Part shown: positions 19,837 through 28,094 of the stretch, piece after piece
How positions within the stretch are numbered: the first letter of the stretch is position 1
Layout: each line of letters begins with the position of its first letter
From: Chloroflexota bacterium
Lineage (GTDB): Bacteria; Chloroflexota; UBA11872
DNA: 64,000 nt
Assembly: GCA_022825895.1 (NCBI GenBank)
Contig: JAJDVX010000022.1
Location: 62,001 to 126,000 of the forward strand
Direction: 5' to 3'
The notes under the pieces: model-generated
Database searches by the model: none
What the model was told of the DNA's origin: nothing
Seen by the model: only the letters and a program-made list of their open reading frames with translations
Program-made: the position numbers and the translations under genes

Positions 19837-20954
19837 ATTCGATCAGCCAGGCGAAAGACCTGCTGGTCAAGTACCGTCGGCATCGGGCCATCCTGCGTCC
19901 GTCGCTTGGTCGATTTGCGTATCACTGGATGCGCGGCTCGACGGACCTGCCGTACGGGCCGATCAAGCTGCACATCGAACCGACCAGCGCCTGCAACCTG
20001 CGCTGTCCCATGTGTCCGCAGAGCGTGCTCGCCGAGGAACTCAAGAAGCAAAAGCCGTTCATGGACATGGGCCTGTTCCGCAAGATCATCGACGAGGCAC
20101 GGTCGTCGGTGCAGGAGGCCAACCTGTTCTTCCGCGGCGAGTCGCTGATGCACCCGGACATCTACGAAATGATTGAAGTCTGCGAGCGCGCCGGAATCGC
20201 CGCCCACATCAACACGAACGCCACCCTGTTGCGTGACGAAAAGATCGAGCAGTTGCTAGACGCCGCGCCGAGCAAGCTGACCATCAGCTTCGACTCGGGC
20301 GAACCGGAACAGTACGAGGTGATGCGAGCAGGTGCGCAGTTTGACCGGACGCTGGAGCGGGTTCTGCGACTGCTGGAGTCCAGAAAGCGCCGGTCCGGCC
20401 CGAAGCCTTACTTCGTGATGCAGGTAATTCAACTCTGGGACTCGAGCTTTCCCACGGGTGCGGCGCCAGTCGTTCCGGAGCACTTCCGGCAGCGATTCGA
20501 CGGACTACCCGTGGATGAGTGGGACACATTCTGGGCGCACGGCTGGGCCGGACAGATGGACTCGTCCGACTTCTACACGGCACGCCCGCACGGGCCGAAT
20601 TACTACCCCTGCAACTGGCTCTGGAAGTCGATGGCGATCTACTGGGACGGCAAGGTCCCCTCGTGCTGCGCGGACTTCGGCGAGGACCAGATCATGGGCG
20701 ATCTGGCCAATGAGTCGCTGCTGGACATCTGGAACAATCCGGCCTATCGCGCAATTCGCGAGGCCCACGTGAGCGGCAAGCTGGACGATTACAAGCTCTG
20801 CCGCGGCTGTGACGCGATCTGGCAGGACGGGGATTCAAGCTGGAACCTGTTTGCCGGCGCCCGCAGCGTGGTGACGGGGGATCCGCTGCCGGTGATCCAG
20901 CCCTCGACCAACGGCTCGCACGCAACCAACGGGCAAGAGACGCCCGACCACTGA
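19833..20954 (+). CDS. radical SAM / SPASM domain protein
   Basis: The 373-residue protein has the 4Fe-4S motif C54-x3-C58-x2-C61 (EPTSACNLRCPMCPQ), FFRGESLMHPDIYEM, and INTNATLL, all standard for the radical SAM TIM barrel. The C-terminal SPASM-like region has YYPCNWLWKSMAIYWDGKVP, SCCADFGED and LCRGCD, able to bind extra clusters. The GTG start at 19833 overlaps the previous stop by 4 bases. An upstream ATG at 19788 lies inside the Trm112-like gene and is less likely. In a polysaccharide cluster it might modify a sugar or lipid; substrate unknown. Confidence 0.88.
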   Translation: MNSISQAKDLLVKYRRHRAILRPSLGRFAYHWMRGSTDLPYGPIKLHIEPTSACNLRCPMCPQSVLAEELKKQKPFMDMGLFRKIIDEARSSVQEANLFFRGESLMHPDIYEMIEVCERAGIAAHINTNATLLRDEKIEQLLDAAPSKLTISFDSGEPEQYEVMRAGAQFDRTLERVLRLLESRKRRSGPKPYFVMQVIQLWDSSFPTGAAPVVPEHFRQRFDGLPVDEWDTFWAHGWAGQMDSSDFYTARPHGPNYYPCNWLWKSMAIYWDGKVPSCCADFGEDQIMGDLANESLLDIWNNPAYRAIREAHVSGKLDDYKLCRGCDAIWQDGDSSWNLFAGARSVVTGDPLPVIQPSTNGSHATNGQETPDH

Positions 20955-21041
20955 TTGCCAGGCGGAGTGCAATGCTCCGCCACTCGGCGAACGCCGCTGG
21001 TGCCGTTGTCCCGTGCCGAAGCCGGTGCTAGCGTCCGAGCA

Positions 21042-22205
21042 ATGCGCATCACCTTTGTCTCAAACATCTTTCCACCGACGGTCGGTGGGCCCGCAACGCA
21101 CATCTACAACCTTGCGCTGACGCTGCACAACCGCGGCCACACGGTTCGGGCGGTGGTTTGCCCGGACGATCCGGAGGGGCTGGTTCGTCCGCCGTTTCCG
21201 ATTGTGCGCGTCTCCTGGAACGCCCCGATTCCGCTGCGCTACGCCTTGGTCTGGTGGCATACGTTGCGAGCCGCGCTGCGCTCGGACGTGGTTTACATCA
21301 ACGGTATCGAGGCGCCCTCAACGCTGGCCGCGCTGATGGCCGGTCGGCCCCGGGTGCTCAAGATCGTGGGCGACTGGGCCTGGGAGTCCGCGCACCGGCG
21401 GGGTATGACGTCGCTGGGCATCGAGGAGTTTCAGCGGACCCGTCACGGGCCGCTCACGCGGGCGTTCCAATTCATCCAACGCATGTATACGACGCTGGCC
21501 AATGTGATCGTGGTTCCCAGCGGATACGTGGGCGCGTTCGTGCGCACCTGGGGCGCCAGGCCGCAGAAGATCCGGGTGGTCCACAACGCGTTGACCGAGA
21601 TTCCGGAGATCCACCTCCCCCGCGAGGAAGCCAAGCGGCAGCTCGGATTTGAAGGCCCGCTGGTCTGCACGGTGTCCCGACTCTATGGATGGAAACGGGT
21701 CGACGACCTGCTGCGCATGGTTCCCGACTTCGCGAACGACGCCGTGCTGGCCATCGTTGGCGACGGGCCGGAGCAGCCGGCCCTGGAACGCTACGCGGCC
21801 GAGTTGGGCCTGGGCGACCGGGTTCGTTTCGTCGGTCGGGTGCCGCACCGGGACGTTGGCATGTACCTGCGTGCCGCCGACGTGTTTGTGCTGAACACGT
21901 CGTACGAAGGTCTGTCACACACGCTGGTTGAGGCTCGCGTTATTGGAACGCCGATTGTTACGACGGACATCGGCGGAAACCGGGAGATCCTCACCCACGG
22001 GCACAACGCGCTGCTGACGCCGCTCGGCGACCATCGCGCATTCGTGACGGCCGTGAACCAACTGCTGACGGACCGCGAGCTTGCCGACCGTCTGGTGAGC
22101 AAGGGGTCGGAGGGACTCGATCACTTCACGTGGGACCGGCTGGTGGATGAAACGATGGAGATCCTGTCCGAGGTCACCGGCTCAACGTCGCGCGCCTGGC
22201 CGTGA
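21042..22205 (+). CDS. GT4 family glycosyltransferase
   Basis: This 387-residue GT-B retaining glycosyltransferase opens MRITFVSNIFPPTVGGPATH, the classic GT4 N-terminus. The C-terminal domain has VCTVSRLYGWKRVDDLL, IVGDGPEQPALE and YEGLSHTLVEARVIGTPIVTTDIGGNREIL (donor-binding E-x7-E region). The open frame begins 29 codons upstream, but the family start is the ATG at 21042. It overlaps the next gene by 4 bases. Sugar specificity cannot be read from sequence. Confidence 0.9.
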   Translation: MRITFVSNIFPPTVGGPATHIYNLALTLHNRGHTVRAVVCPDDPEGLVRPPFPIVRVSWNAPIPLRYALVWWHTLRAALRSDVVYINGIEAPSTLAALMAGRPRVLKIVGDWAWESAHRRGMTSLGIEEFQRTRHGPLTRAFQFIQRMYTTLANVIVVPSGYVGAFVRTWGARPQKIRVVHNALTEIPEIHLPREEAKRQLGFEGPLVCTVSRLYGWKRVDDLLRMVPDFANDAVLAIVGDGPEQPALERYAAELGLGDRVRFVGRVPHRDVGMYLRAADVFVLNTSYEGLSHTLVEARVIGTPIVTTDIGGNREILTHGHNALLTPLGDHRAFVTAVNQLLTDRELADRLVSKGSEGLDHFTWDRLVDETMEILSEVTGSTSRAWP

Positions 22206-23332
22206 GCGCCAAACTGCTGATGCTCAGCGGTGATCGGGATCTCACGACAGGCCGACGTGGGCCTTTTCACACAACCCTCGAAGGCCTTGCAACCGAATTC
22301 GATCGTATCGACGTGCTTTCGCCGCGAGCCGACGGTGCGCGGACGGTGGAGCCGCATCCGGGCGTACGCATCGAACCTGCGCCAACCTCGCGCGTGCGCC
22401 AGTCGGCCTGGATGCGTCGCCGGGGCGCCGAACTGTTGCACCACCACAGGCATGGTCTGATCGTCAGCCACGACTACGGCATCTTTGCCAACGGACGGGC
22501 CGCGGCGCGGCTGTCGGACCGCTTTGGGACGCCTTATGTCAGCGAAATTCACCACGTACCGGGTCACCCGAAGCGGGCCCAGTGGTGGGAACCGCTGGCG
22601 CAGATGGTCTATCGCGCGTATGTGACGCGCGTGGCACGCCGCGCGGCCGCCATTCGCGTGGTCAATCGGCGGGAAGTTCCCGACCTGCTGGCGAAATGGG
22701 GCGTGCCCGCGGAGCGGGTTCTGGTGCTGCCGTCGGCTTACATCGATCGCGATGTATTCGCACCCAAAGATTCGACAAAGGACTACGCCCTCGGTTTTGT
22801 TGGGCGACTGGTCGCGAACAAGAACCTGGACTACGTCATTCAGGTCTTCGCCGGAGTTGCAGCCGGGAATTCCAAAGCCCGGTTTGCCGTCGCCGGCCAG
22901 GGGCCGGGGATTCGTGCGTTTCGTCGAGGGCTCGCGCGCTCCGGCATCCTGGACCGCGTCCGGTTTATTGATTGGCTGGACCGTCCCGCCGATCTGGCCG
23001 ATCTCTATCGACGCATGGGCGCGCTCATCGCGCCATCGCTCAGCGAGGGAGGCCCACGGGTGTGCCTGGAAGCCATGGCCTGCGGCACGCCGGTCTTTGC
23101 CACGCCGGTTGGCGTGATGCCGGAGACCATCGAACACGGCGCGAACGGCTGGCTGCTGCCATGGAGTGCCGAGGCCGGCGCGGCGATGGTCGAGCGCGTG
23201 CTTCGTGACTCCGATGAGGTGCGCGAGGCAGGCCACGCCGCTCGGGCGGCCACGGCTCAGTTTGAAAAGTCCTCCGTGCTTGGCGCCTACGCTGCTTCGT
23301 ATCGTCGGCTCGCCGAGAGCGGGGTGACGTGA
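22202..23332 (+). CDS. GT4 family glycosyltransferase
   Basis: This 376-residue protein begins at a GTG overlapping the previous stop. Features are KLLMLSGDRDLTTGRRGPFH at the N-terminus, GFVGRLVANKNLDYVIQVF, AVAGQGPGI, and SEGGPRVCLEAMACGTPVFATPVGVMPETI in the donor domain. It is the second of three consecutive GT4 genes with 4-base overlaps, which suggests sequential sugar additions to one repeat unit. Confidence 0.88.
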   Translation: MSAKLLMLSGDRDLTTGRRGPFHTTLEGLATEFDRIDVLSPRADGARTVEPHPGVRIEPAPTSRVRQSAWMRRRGAELLHHHRHGLIVSHDYGIFANGRAAARLSDRFGTPYVSEIHHVPGHPKRAQWWEPLAQMVYRAYVTRVARRAAAIRVVNRREVPDLLAKWGVPAERVLVLPSAYIDRDVFAPKDSTKDYALGFVGRLVANKNLDYVIQVFAGVAAGNSKARFAVAGQGPGIRAFRRGLARSGILDRVRFIDWLDRPADLADLYRRMGALIAPSLSEGGPRVCLEAMACGTPVFATPVGVMPETIEHGANGWLLPWSAEAGAAMVERVLRDSDEVREAGHAARAATAQFEKSSVLGAYAASYRRLAESGVT

Positions 23333-24468
23333 GCCGGCCATCGGACAGCGACCTTCGGCTGCTGTTCGTGACCCAGGAACTCGACCGATCGAGCACCAAC
23401 CTGGCAGTTACTCACACTTGGGCGGCGGAATTGAGTCAGAGGACCGCCGCCGTTCACGTGGTGGCCGCGCGGGTGGGTGACGTTGACCTCCCGTCCAACG
23501 TCTTCGTCCACGGTCTTGGCCGCGAGCGTGGACGGTCACGCCGGTCGACGGCGATGGCGTTCGCTTGGGTTTGCGCGAAGCTCATCGTTCAACGTCGAGT
23601 GAATGTGGCGCTGGCTCACATGGTGCCCGCCTACGCCGTGGCCATGTCGCCAATCACTCGCATGAGCCGTACACCGTTGGTGCTCTGGTACACGAGCCAC
23701 GGGTCGACCGCAATGTTGCGACGGGCCGACCGGCTGATAAACGCCGCGGTTACCGCCTCGCCCGATAGCTACCCAATACGTAGCGATCGAGCATTCGTCA
23801 TAGGGCACGGGATTGCTACCAAGCGGTTTCGGCCACCGGCCGCGCGCAGGCAGGGGACCGGCCCGGTGATCGGGATGGCCGGACGCCTGACGCCGCTCAA
23901 GGGCTTTGAGCCGGGAATCCGGGCTCTCGCGGAGTTGCGACGCGCCAAATACCCCGAAGCCACGCTGCGAATCGCCGGCGAGCCCTTTTATTCGTCAGAT
24001 CGCTCATACGTCGACGAGTTGCGGGATCTCGCCGATAGGCTAGGCGTGCGTAACGCGGTGGACTTTGCAGGCGCTGTACGCGGTGACGAGATGGCGGGGT
24101 TTTACGGATCGCTGGATGTGTTTGTGAATTGGCGTGCGCAACCTGCACTGGATAAGACCGGCCTGGAGGCTTTGGCTTGCGCCACACCGTTGGTGACCAA
24201 CAACGGCGCCTACCGCGGAGTGTTGGGTGAGTTCGCCGCTGACAGCCTCGTCGGCGACTCCGGTTCGGAGCTGGCTGCCGGACTGACTCGTCTGCTCGGT
24301 AAGCAGGCTGAACAACGGCGGGAATCCGTCGAGCATTGGCGTTCGACCGTAGTGCACGAACACGGCGCGGCCGGTTGGGCCGATCGCTTGGTACGCGTTT
24401 GCAACGCGCTGTGCGCGCGCGAGCGCCCGCCATACCCGTCAGTGGCCGAATCGGAAAACGCGCAATGA
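23329..24468 (+). CDS. GT4-like glycosyltransferase
   Basis: The 379-residue GT-B protein starts at a GTG overlapping the previous stop. LLFVTQELDRSSTNLAVTHTW opens the acceptor domain. IGMAGRLTPLKGFEPGIRAL, RIAGEPFYSSDRSYVDELRD and KTGLEALACATPLVTNNGAY mark the donor domain. It is more divergent than its neighbours; the usual E-x7-E is only partly recognisable (GLEALACATPLV). Confidence 0.85.
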   Translation: MSRPSDSDLRLLFVTQELDRSSTNLAVTHTWAAELSQRTAAVHVVAARVGDVDLPSNVFVHGLGRERGRSRRSTAMAFAWVCAKLIVQRRVNVALAHMVPAYAVAMSPITRMSRTPLVLWYTSHGSTAMLRRADRLINAAVTASPDSYPIRSDRAFVIGHGIATKRFRPPAARRQGTGPVIGMAGRLTPLKGFEPGIRALAELRRAKYPEATLRIAGEPFYSSDRSYVDELRDLADRLGVRNAVDFAGAVRGDEMAGFYGSLDVFVNWRAQPALDKTGLEALACATPLVTNNGAYRGVLGEFAADSLVGDSGSELAAGLTRLLGKQAEQRRESVEHWRSTVVHEHGAAGWADRLVRVCNALCARERPPYPSVAESENAQ

Positions 24469-25070
24469 ACCTGGATCTGTCGCGACAACTTGCCCGTCTT
24501 GTTGGCCAGCTGCCGGACCTGCAGATCATCCCCCCGTACCAGCGCCTGCTCTGGACACTTCGAGCGATGCTGCTGCGGCGGGCGTCCGGTGTGACCTGCG
24601 GCGAGCGAGTCCGAGTGGACAGTCGCTTCTACTACCCGGCCGGCCTGCGACTGAACCTGGGCGACGGCGCGCGCGTTAAGCGTGACGTGCGTGCCGGGTG
24701 GGAGCCGGGGCGTGCGCCCAACGCCGAACTCTCGATCGGGCCTGGAACGGAGATCCTCTCGGAAACGCGCCTTGATTGCACCGGCGGCATTCAGGTGGGC
24801 GAGCGATCACACATCGGACGGCGGTCGACCATCTATACCCACCGTCATGTGCTGGACTGTCGGGACACGCCAGCGTTGGATGCGCCCATCGAGACGGCGC
24901 CGGTGATCATTGGCGACCAGGTCATGCTCTACAGCGAGGTCGTGGTGCTTCCCGGCGTGACCATCGGCGACGGAGCGGTGGTGGCCGTGCGTTCCGTCGT
25001 GTCCGACGACGTGCCGCCGTACGCAATCGTGGCCGGGATGCCCGCACGGGTCATTCGGGAGCGAGCGTAG
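24465..25070 (+). CDS. hexapeptide-repeat (LbetaH) acyltransferase
   Basis: This 201-residue left-handed beta-helix acyltransferase probably O-acetylates a sugar of the polysaccharide. Repeats are visible from residue ~45 (GVTCGERVRVDSRFY, GIQVGERSHIGRRSTIY, VIIGDQVMLYSEVVVLPGVTIGDGAVVAVRSVV) and end with YAIVAGMPARVIRERA, the standard family ending. His in YTHRHVLD may be the catalytic base. The ATG at 24465 overlaps the preceding GT4 by 4 bases; the open frame continues upstream to 24336. Confidence 0.88.
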   Translation: MNLDLSRQLARLVGQLPDLQIIPPYQRLLWTLRAMLLRRASGVTCGERVRVDSRFYYPAGLRLNLGDGARVKRDVRAGWEPGRAPNAELSIGPGTEILSETRLDCTGGIQVGERSHIGRRSTIYTHRHVLDCRDTPALDAPIETAPVIIGDQVMLYSEVVVLPGVTIGDGAVVAVRSVVSDDVPPYAIVAGMPARVIRERA

Positions 25071-25074
25071 GGTC

Positions 25075-26883
25075 GTGATGGTTGATGTCATTCAGTCGTC
25101 CACGCTGACCGCGCGCGCCGCATGGGTGCTGGCAACAGCGTCATCTGCATTTGAACGCCTGCGGGACAACAACGGCTACACGCCCTGCCCGGAACACAGG
25201 GTCGACCATACCGGTAAGACAGCGCGAAGCATCGTGATCAACTGTGCGCTGCACGCGCACACGAATCAGGATCGGTATCTGACAAGGGCCGTGGCAACGG
25301 CCAATCGCGTGGCGGCGCGCCTCGCGCCCGACCCAGGCGCAGACGGAGCTTGGGTGTTTTTTCCAGGCCTTCACGATCCTCGCAACAACTCGACCAACAT
25401 CATCGACGCCGGCGAATGCGTGGACGCCCTGGCAACGCTGTTGCTACACGCGGACGATGAGTTGGCGGCGGCTGACCGGCTGTCGATCGAACAGGCGATT
25501 CGGCTCTGCTGCGACACCTATCTGCGGAGCAACGTCATCGACAAGCCGGTCGTCAATCAGCGGCTCTGGGGCGCCATGGGATTGGCGGCAGCTTCGGCCG
25601 CGCTGGACGAGCCGGCCTGGGCACGGGCCGTCGTGGACTCGGTGAGCGGCGCGCTGGCCGAAATGCGGTCGGATGGATCGTTTGCCTACGTGCGCGATGC
25701 GGCCTTGTTGGGGGAGGGCGTCGGAATATCCGACCTGACGGTCTACTACCACAGCCGCTGTGTGGCCTTTGCTCGCTACGCCCTACGGCACATCGATGCG
25801 GAAGCGTCGTTCGAGGACCGCCTGCGTGACGGCGCTGATTTTCTGGCGTTTGTGCTTCGGCCCGACGGTGTGATGCCGCTGGGCCTTGAAGGCAAGCGGT
25901 GGTTTTGGGACGCGGACGCGGAGGTCGGCTCGGCGCCGTACGGCGCGTACGTGCTGGCGGCCGACGGTCGTTCGTCGCTGTTGCCGCTGGCCGGGCGCGT
26001 CGCGGCCCAGAGCGCCGCCGCGCTTGGCGAAGGCGGGCTGATTGATGCGACCCCGGGCGCCCGGGCCTTCGTCTGCCGCTACATGCACACGGCAGACCTC
26101 GCCTGGCTGGCGCGGGCTCACGCGGCGGCCGACCTGGACGACCTGCCGAGCAACCCGCCAACCGGCGAACGCTCCGCGCCGGCCGTAGCGTGCGACGCCG
26201 GCGTGGCCCGGCTGGAGTCGCCGCGTCGGTGCGCGCTGGTTCGAACACACAAACAACCGGCCGACCGGCTGGTCGGCGGCCGCATTGGCGGTGGCGGCCT
26301 GGTCTACGTAGGGAACGCCCGTGCCGGCTGGCGGAACGAGCTGCGCTTTCGCTCAGAGCCGGACGTTCCGGAGGCAACCTGGGAGGTTCTGCCAGAACCT
26401 CGGCGTCGAATGCTGCCGGACATCCGGCGCGTCCTGGCTCGTCGCGAATCGCGCTTTCTCCTGCACATCGCACGCTCACACGTGTATGCCGGGCGCTGGC
26501 CGTACGCGCTCAAGTTCCTGTGGCGTCACGTTGGTCCGCCGGCCTGGCGTGCAAGCCGCCGTTGGCTGTCCAGCCATGCCCTTCAGGGCGACGTCGAAGT
26601 CACGGATGACGAATTGACGGTCGCATCCGGTGTGGCGCTTGCCGACGGACATGCACACGACGGGGTGCGAACCAGGCGAACCTATCGGGTTGAGGCAAGC
26701 GACCTTGCAGTCCGTGACCAAATTGAGACTTCCAAACGCGTGCCTGATGTTCGGTACTGGCTGCCGGCCGCGACGCGGGAGCTGCAGGTCGACTCGGATG
26801 CTCCCTGGCGCCGGGCGGGGAACGTCATCGAGATTTGCCCGCTCCCGGCGGACGCCACGGTGTGCGTCGAGTATCGGATCTAG
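25075..26883 (+). CDS. alpha-toroid plus beta-sandwich protein, heparinase II/III- or polysaccharide-lyase-like
   Basis: The 602-residue protein has no signal peptide that I can see. Residues ~1-370 are helix-rich with regular hydrophobic helices, like an (alpha/alpha) toroid (HTNQDRYLTRAVATANRVAA, VVNQRLWGAMGLAAASAALD, ISDLTVYYHSRCVAFARYAL). Residues ~380-602 are beta-rich (GGRIGGGGLVYVGNARAGWRN, GVALADGHAHDGVRTRRTYR, LAVRDQIETSKRVPDVRYW), like a heparinase II/III C-terminal sandwich. Similar bifolds occur in glycan lyases and in uncharacterised genes of polysaccharide loci. GTG at 25075 and ATG at 25078 are both possible starts. Confidence 0.6.
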   Translation: MMVDVIQSSTLTARAAWVLATASSAFERLRDNNGYTPCPEHRVDHTGKTARSIVINCALHAHTNQDRYLTRAVATANRVAARLAPDPGADGAWVFFPGLHDPRNNSTNIIDAGECVDALATLLLHADDELAAADRLSIEQAIRLCCDTYLRSNVIDKPVVNQRLWGAMGLAAASAALDEPAWARAVVDSVSGALAEMRSDGSFAYVRDAALLGEGVGISDLTVYYHSRCVAFARYALRHIDAEASFEDRLRDGADFLAFVLRPDGVMPLGLEGKRWFWDADAEVGSAPYGAYVLAADGRSSLLPLAGRVAAQSAAALGEGGLIDATPGARAFVCRYMHTADLAWLARAHAAADLDDLPSNPPTGERSAPAVACDAGVARLESPRRCALVRTHKQPADRLVGGRIGGGGLVYVGNARAGWRNELRFRSEPDVPEATWEVLPEPRRRMLPDIRRVLARRESRFLLHIARSHVYAGRWPYALKFLWRHVGPPAWRASRRWLSSHALQGDVEVTDDELTVASGVALADGHAHDGVRTRRTYRVEASDLAVRDQIETSKRVPDVRYWLPAATRELQVDSDAPWRRAGNVIEICPLPADATVCVEYRI

Positions 26884-26885
26884 GC

Positions 26886-28094
26886 GTGGACGCCTCGCCG
26901 CGCATCGTGATGGTTGCGAACGCGCGGATTCCCAGCGAACGCGCCCATCCGCTGCAGATCATGCACATGGCCGCTGGCTTTGCGGCAGGCGGGGCCACCG
27001 TATTGCTCGCCTACGCCCGCCGTGCGAACACGGCGGCCATGCGCGCCGTGAGCGACCCGTTCCAGTTTGCCGGCGTATCCAAGACATTCGCATTGGTCGG
27101 ACTGCCGACGGTCGACGCCATTAAGCGCGTCACGATCGACTGGCCGATCCTCAATCACGGCCCGATCAGGCTTGCCGCGCACCTGCTGCAGCTCTGGTCG
27201 TTCGCCGTCGCCGCGCTCACCGTCGTGCGTCGGTGGAAGCCGCACGTGGTCTACAGCCGCGATCTGTTGCCGCTGACGGTCCTGCGGCTGCTGTTGGGAC
27301 ATCCCGCCCGCTTTTGCTTTGAGGTGCATACCGTGCCTCGCTCGCGATTGTCGGCAGTCCTGCACCTGTGGGCCGCACGTCGCATGGATGCGGTGATTGC
27401 CATAACCCAAGGCCTGCGGCGGTGGTATGTCGAGGCTGGATTCGAACCGAATCGACTGTACGTTGCGCCGGACGCCGTGGACATCGAGGCGTTTGCAGAT
27501 CGCGACCGTGGCGCGGCTCGGACCGAAGTCGGTATACCCGACGACGCGCCCGTGGTCTGCTATCTGGGCCACCTGTATCCATGGAAGGGCGTGGATACGC
27601 TGGTTGAGGCGGCGCGCTGCGCGTCGACGGACGTCCAGTGGATCATCGTGGGAGGGATTCCGCCGGACCTTGATCGCATCAGGACCGCTGCCTCGGACCT
27701 TCCAAACGTTCACGTCACCGGCCACCTGGCTCCCGACGATGCGCGGATGTACCTGGTCGCCGCGGACGTGGCGGTGATCCCATTCAGCGCTCGGCAGGTC
27801 ATCTCCCGCGAACACACGTCGCCCCTGAAACTGTTCGAATACATGGCCGCCGAGCGTCCGATCGTGGCCAGTGACTTACCCTCACTGCGCGAGGTCTTGC
27901 ACGATGAACGCAACGCCCTGCTCGTGGCGCCCGACGAGCCGAGCGCGCTGGCAGGTGCCGTCAATCGTCTGCTGACCGACAAGGCGCTGGCTGCCCGCCT
28001 GGCCAGCGCTGCTCGTCTGGAGGTGGAGAGCCGTACATGGACGCAGCGCGCCGCGGCTATCCGCGAGTTTCTGGAATCTGTGCCGGCTTCTTGA
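26886..28094 (+). CDS. GT4 family glycosyltransferase
   Basis: The 402-residue GT-B protein starts VDASPRIVMVANARIPSERA (GTG, two bases after the previous stop). RKPH-like VYSRDLLPL, FEVHTVPRSRLS, CYLGHLYPWKGVDTLVEAA, and SPLKLFEYMAAERPIVASDLPSLREVL are GT4 hallmarks. An ATG upstream at 26835 lies inside the previous gene and is unlikely. Confidence 0.9.
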   Translation: MDASPRIVMVANARIPSERAHPLQIMHMAAGFAAGGATVLLAYARRANTAAMRAVSDPFQFAGVSKTFALVGLPTVDAIKRVTIDWPILNHGPIRLAAHLLQLWSFAVAALTVVRRWKPHVVYSRDLLPLTVLRLLLGHPARFCFEVHTVPRSRLSAVLHLWAARRMDAVIAITQGLRRWYVEAGFEPNRLYVAPDAVDIEAFADRDRGAARTEVGIPDDAPVVCYLGHLYPWKGVDTLVEAARCASTDVQWIIVGGIPPDLDRIRTAASDLPNVHVTGHLAPDDARMYLVAADVAVIPFSARQVISREHTSPLKLFEYMAAERPIVASDLPSLREVLHDERNALLVAPDEPSALAGAVNRLLTDKALAARLASAARLEVESRTWTQRAAAIREFLESVPAS

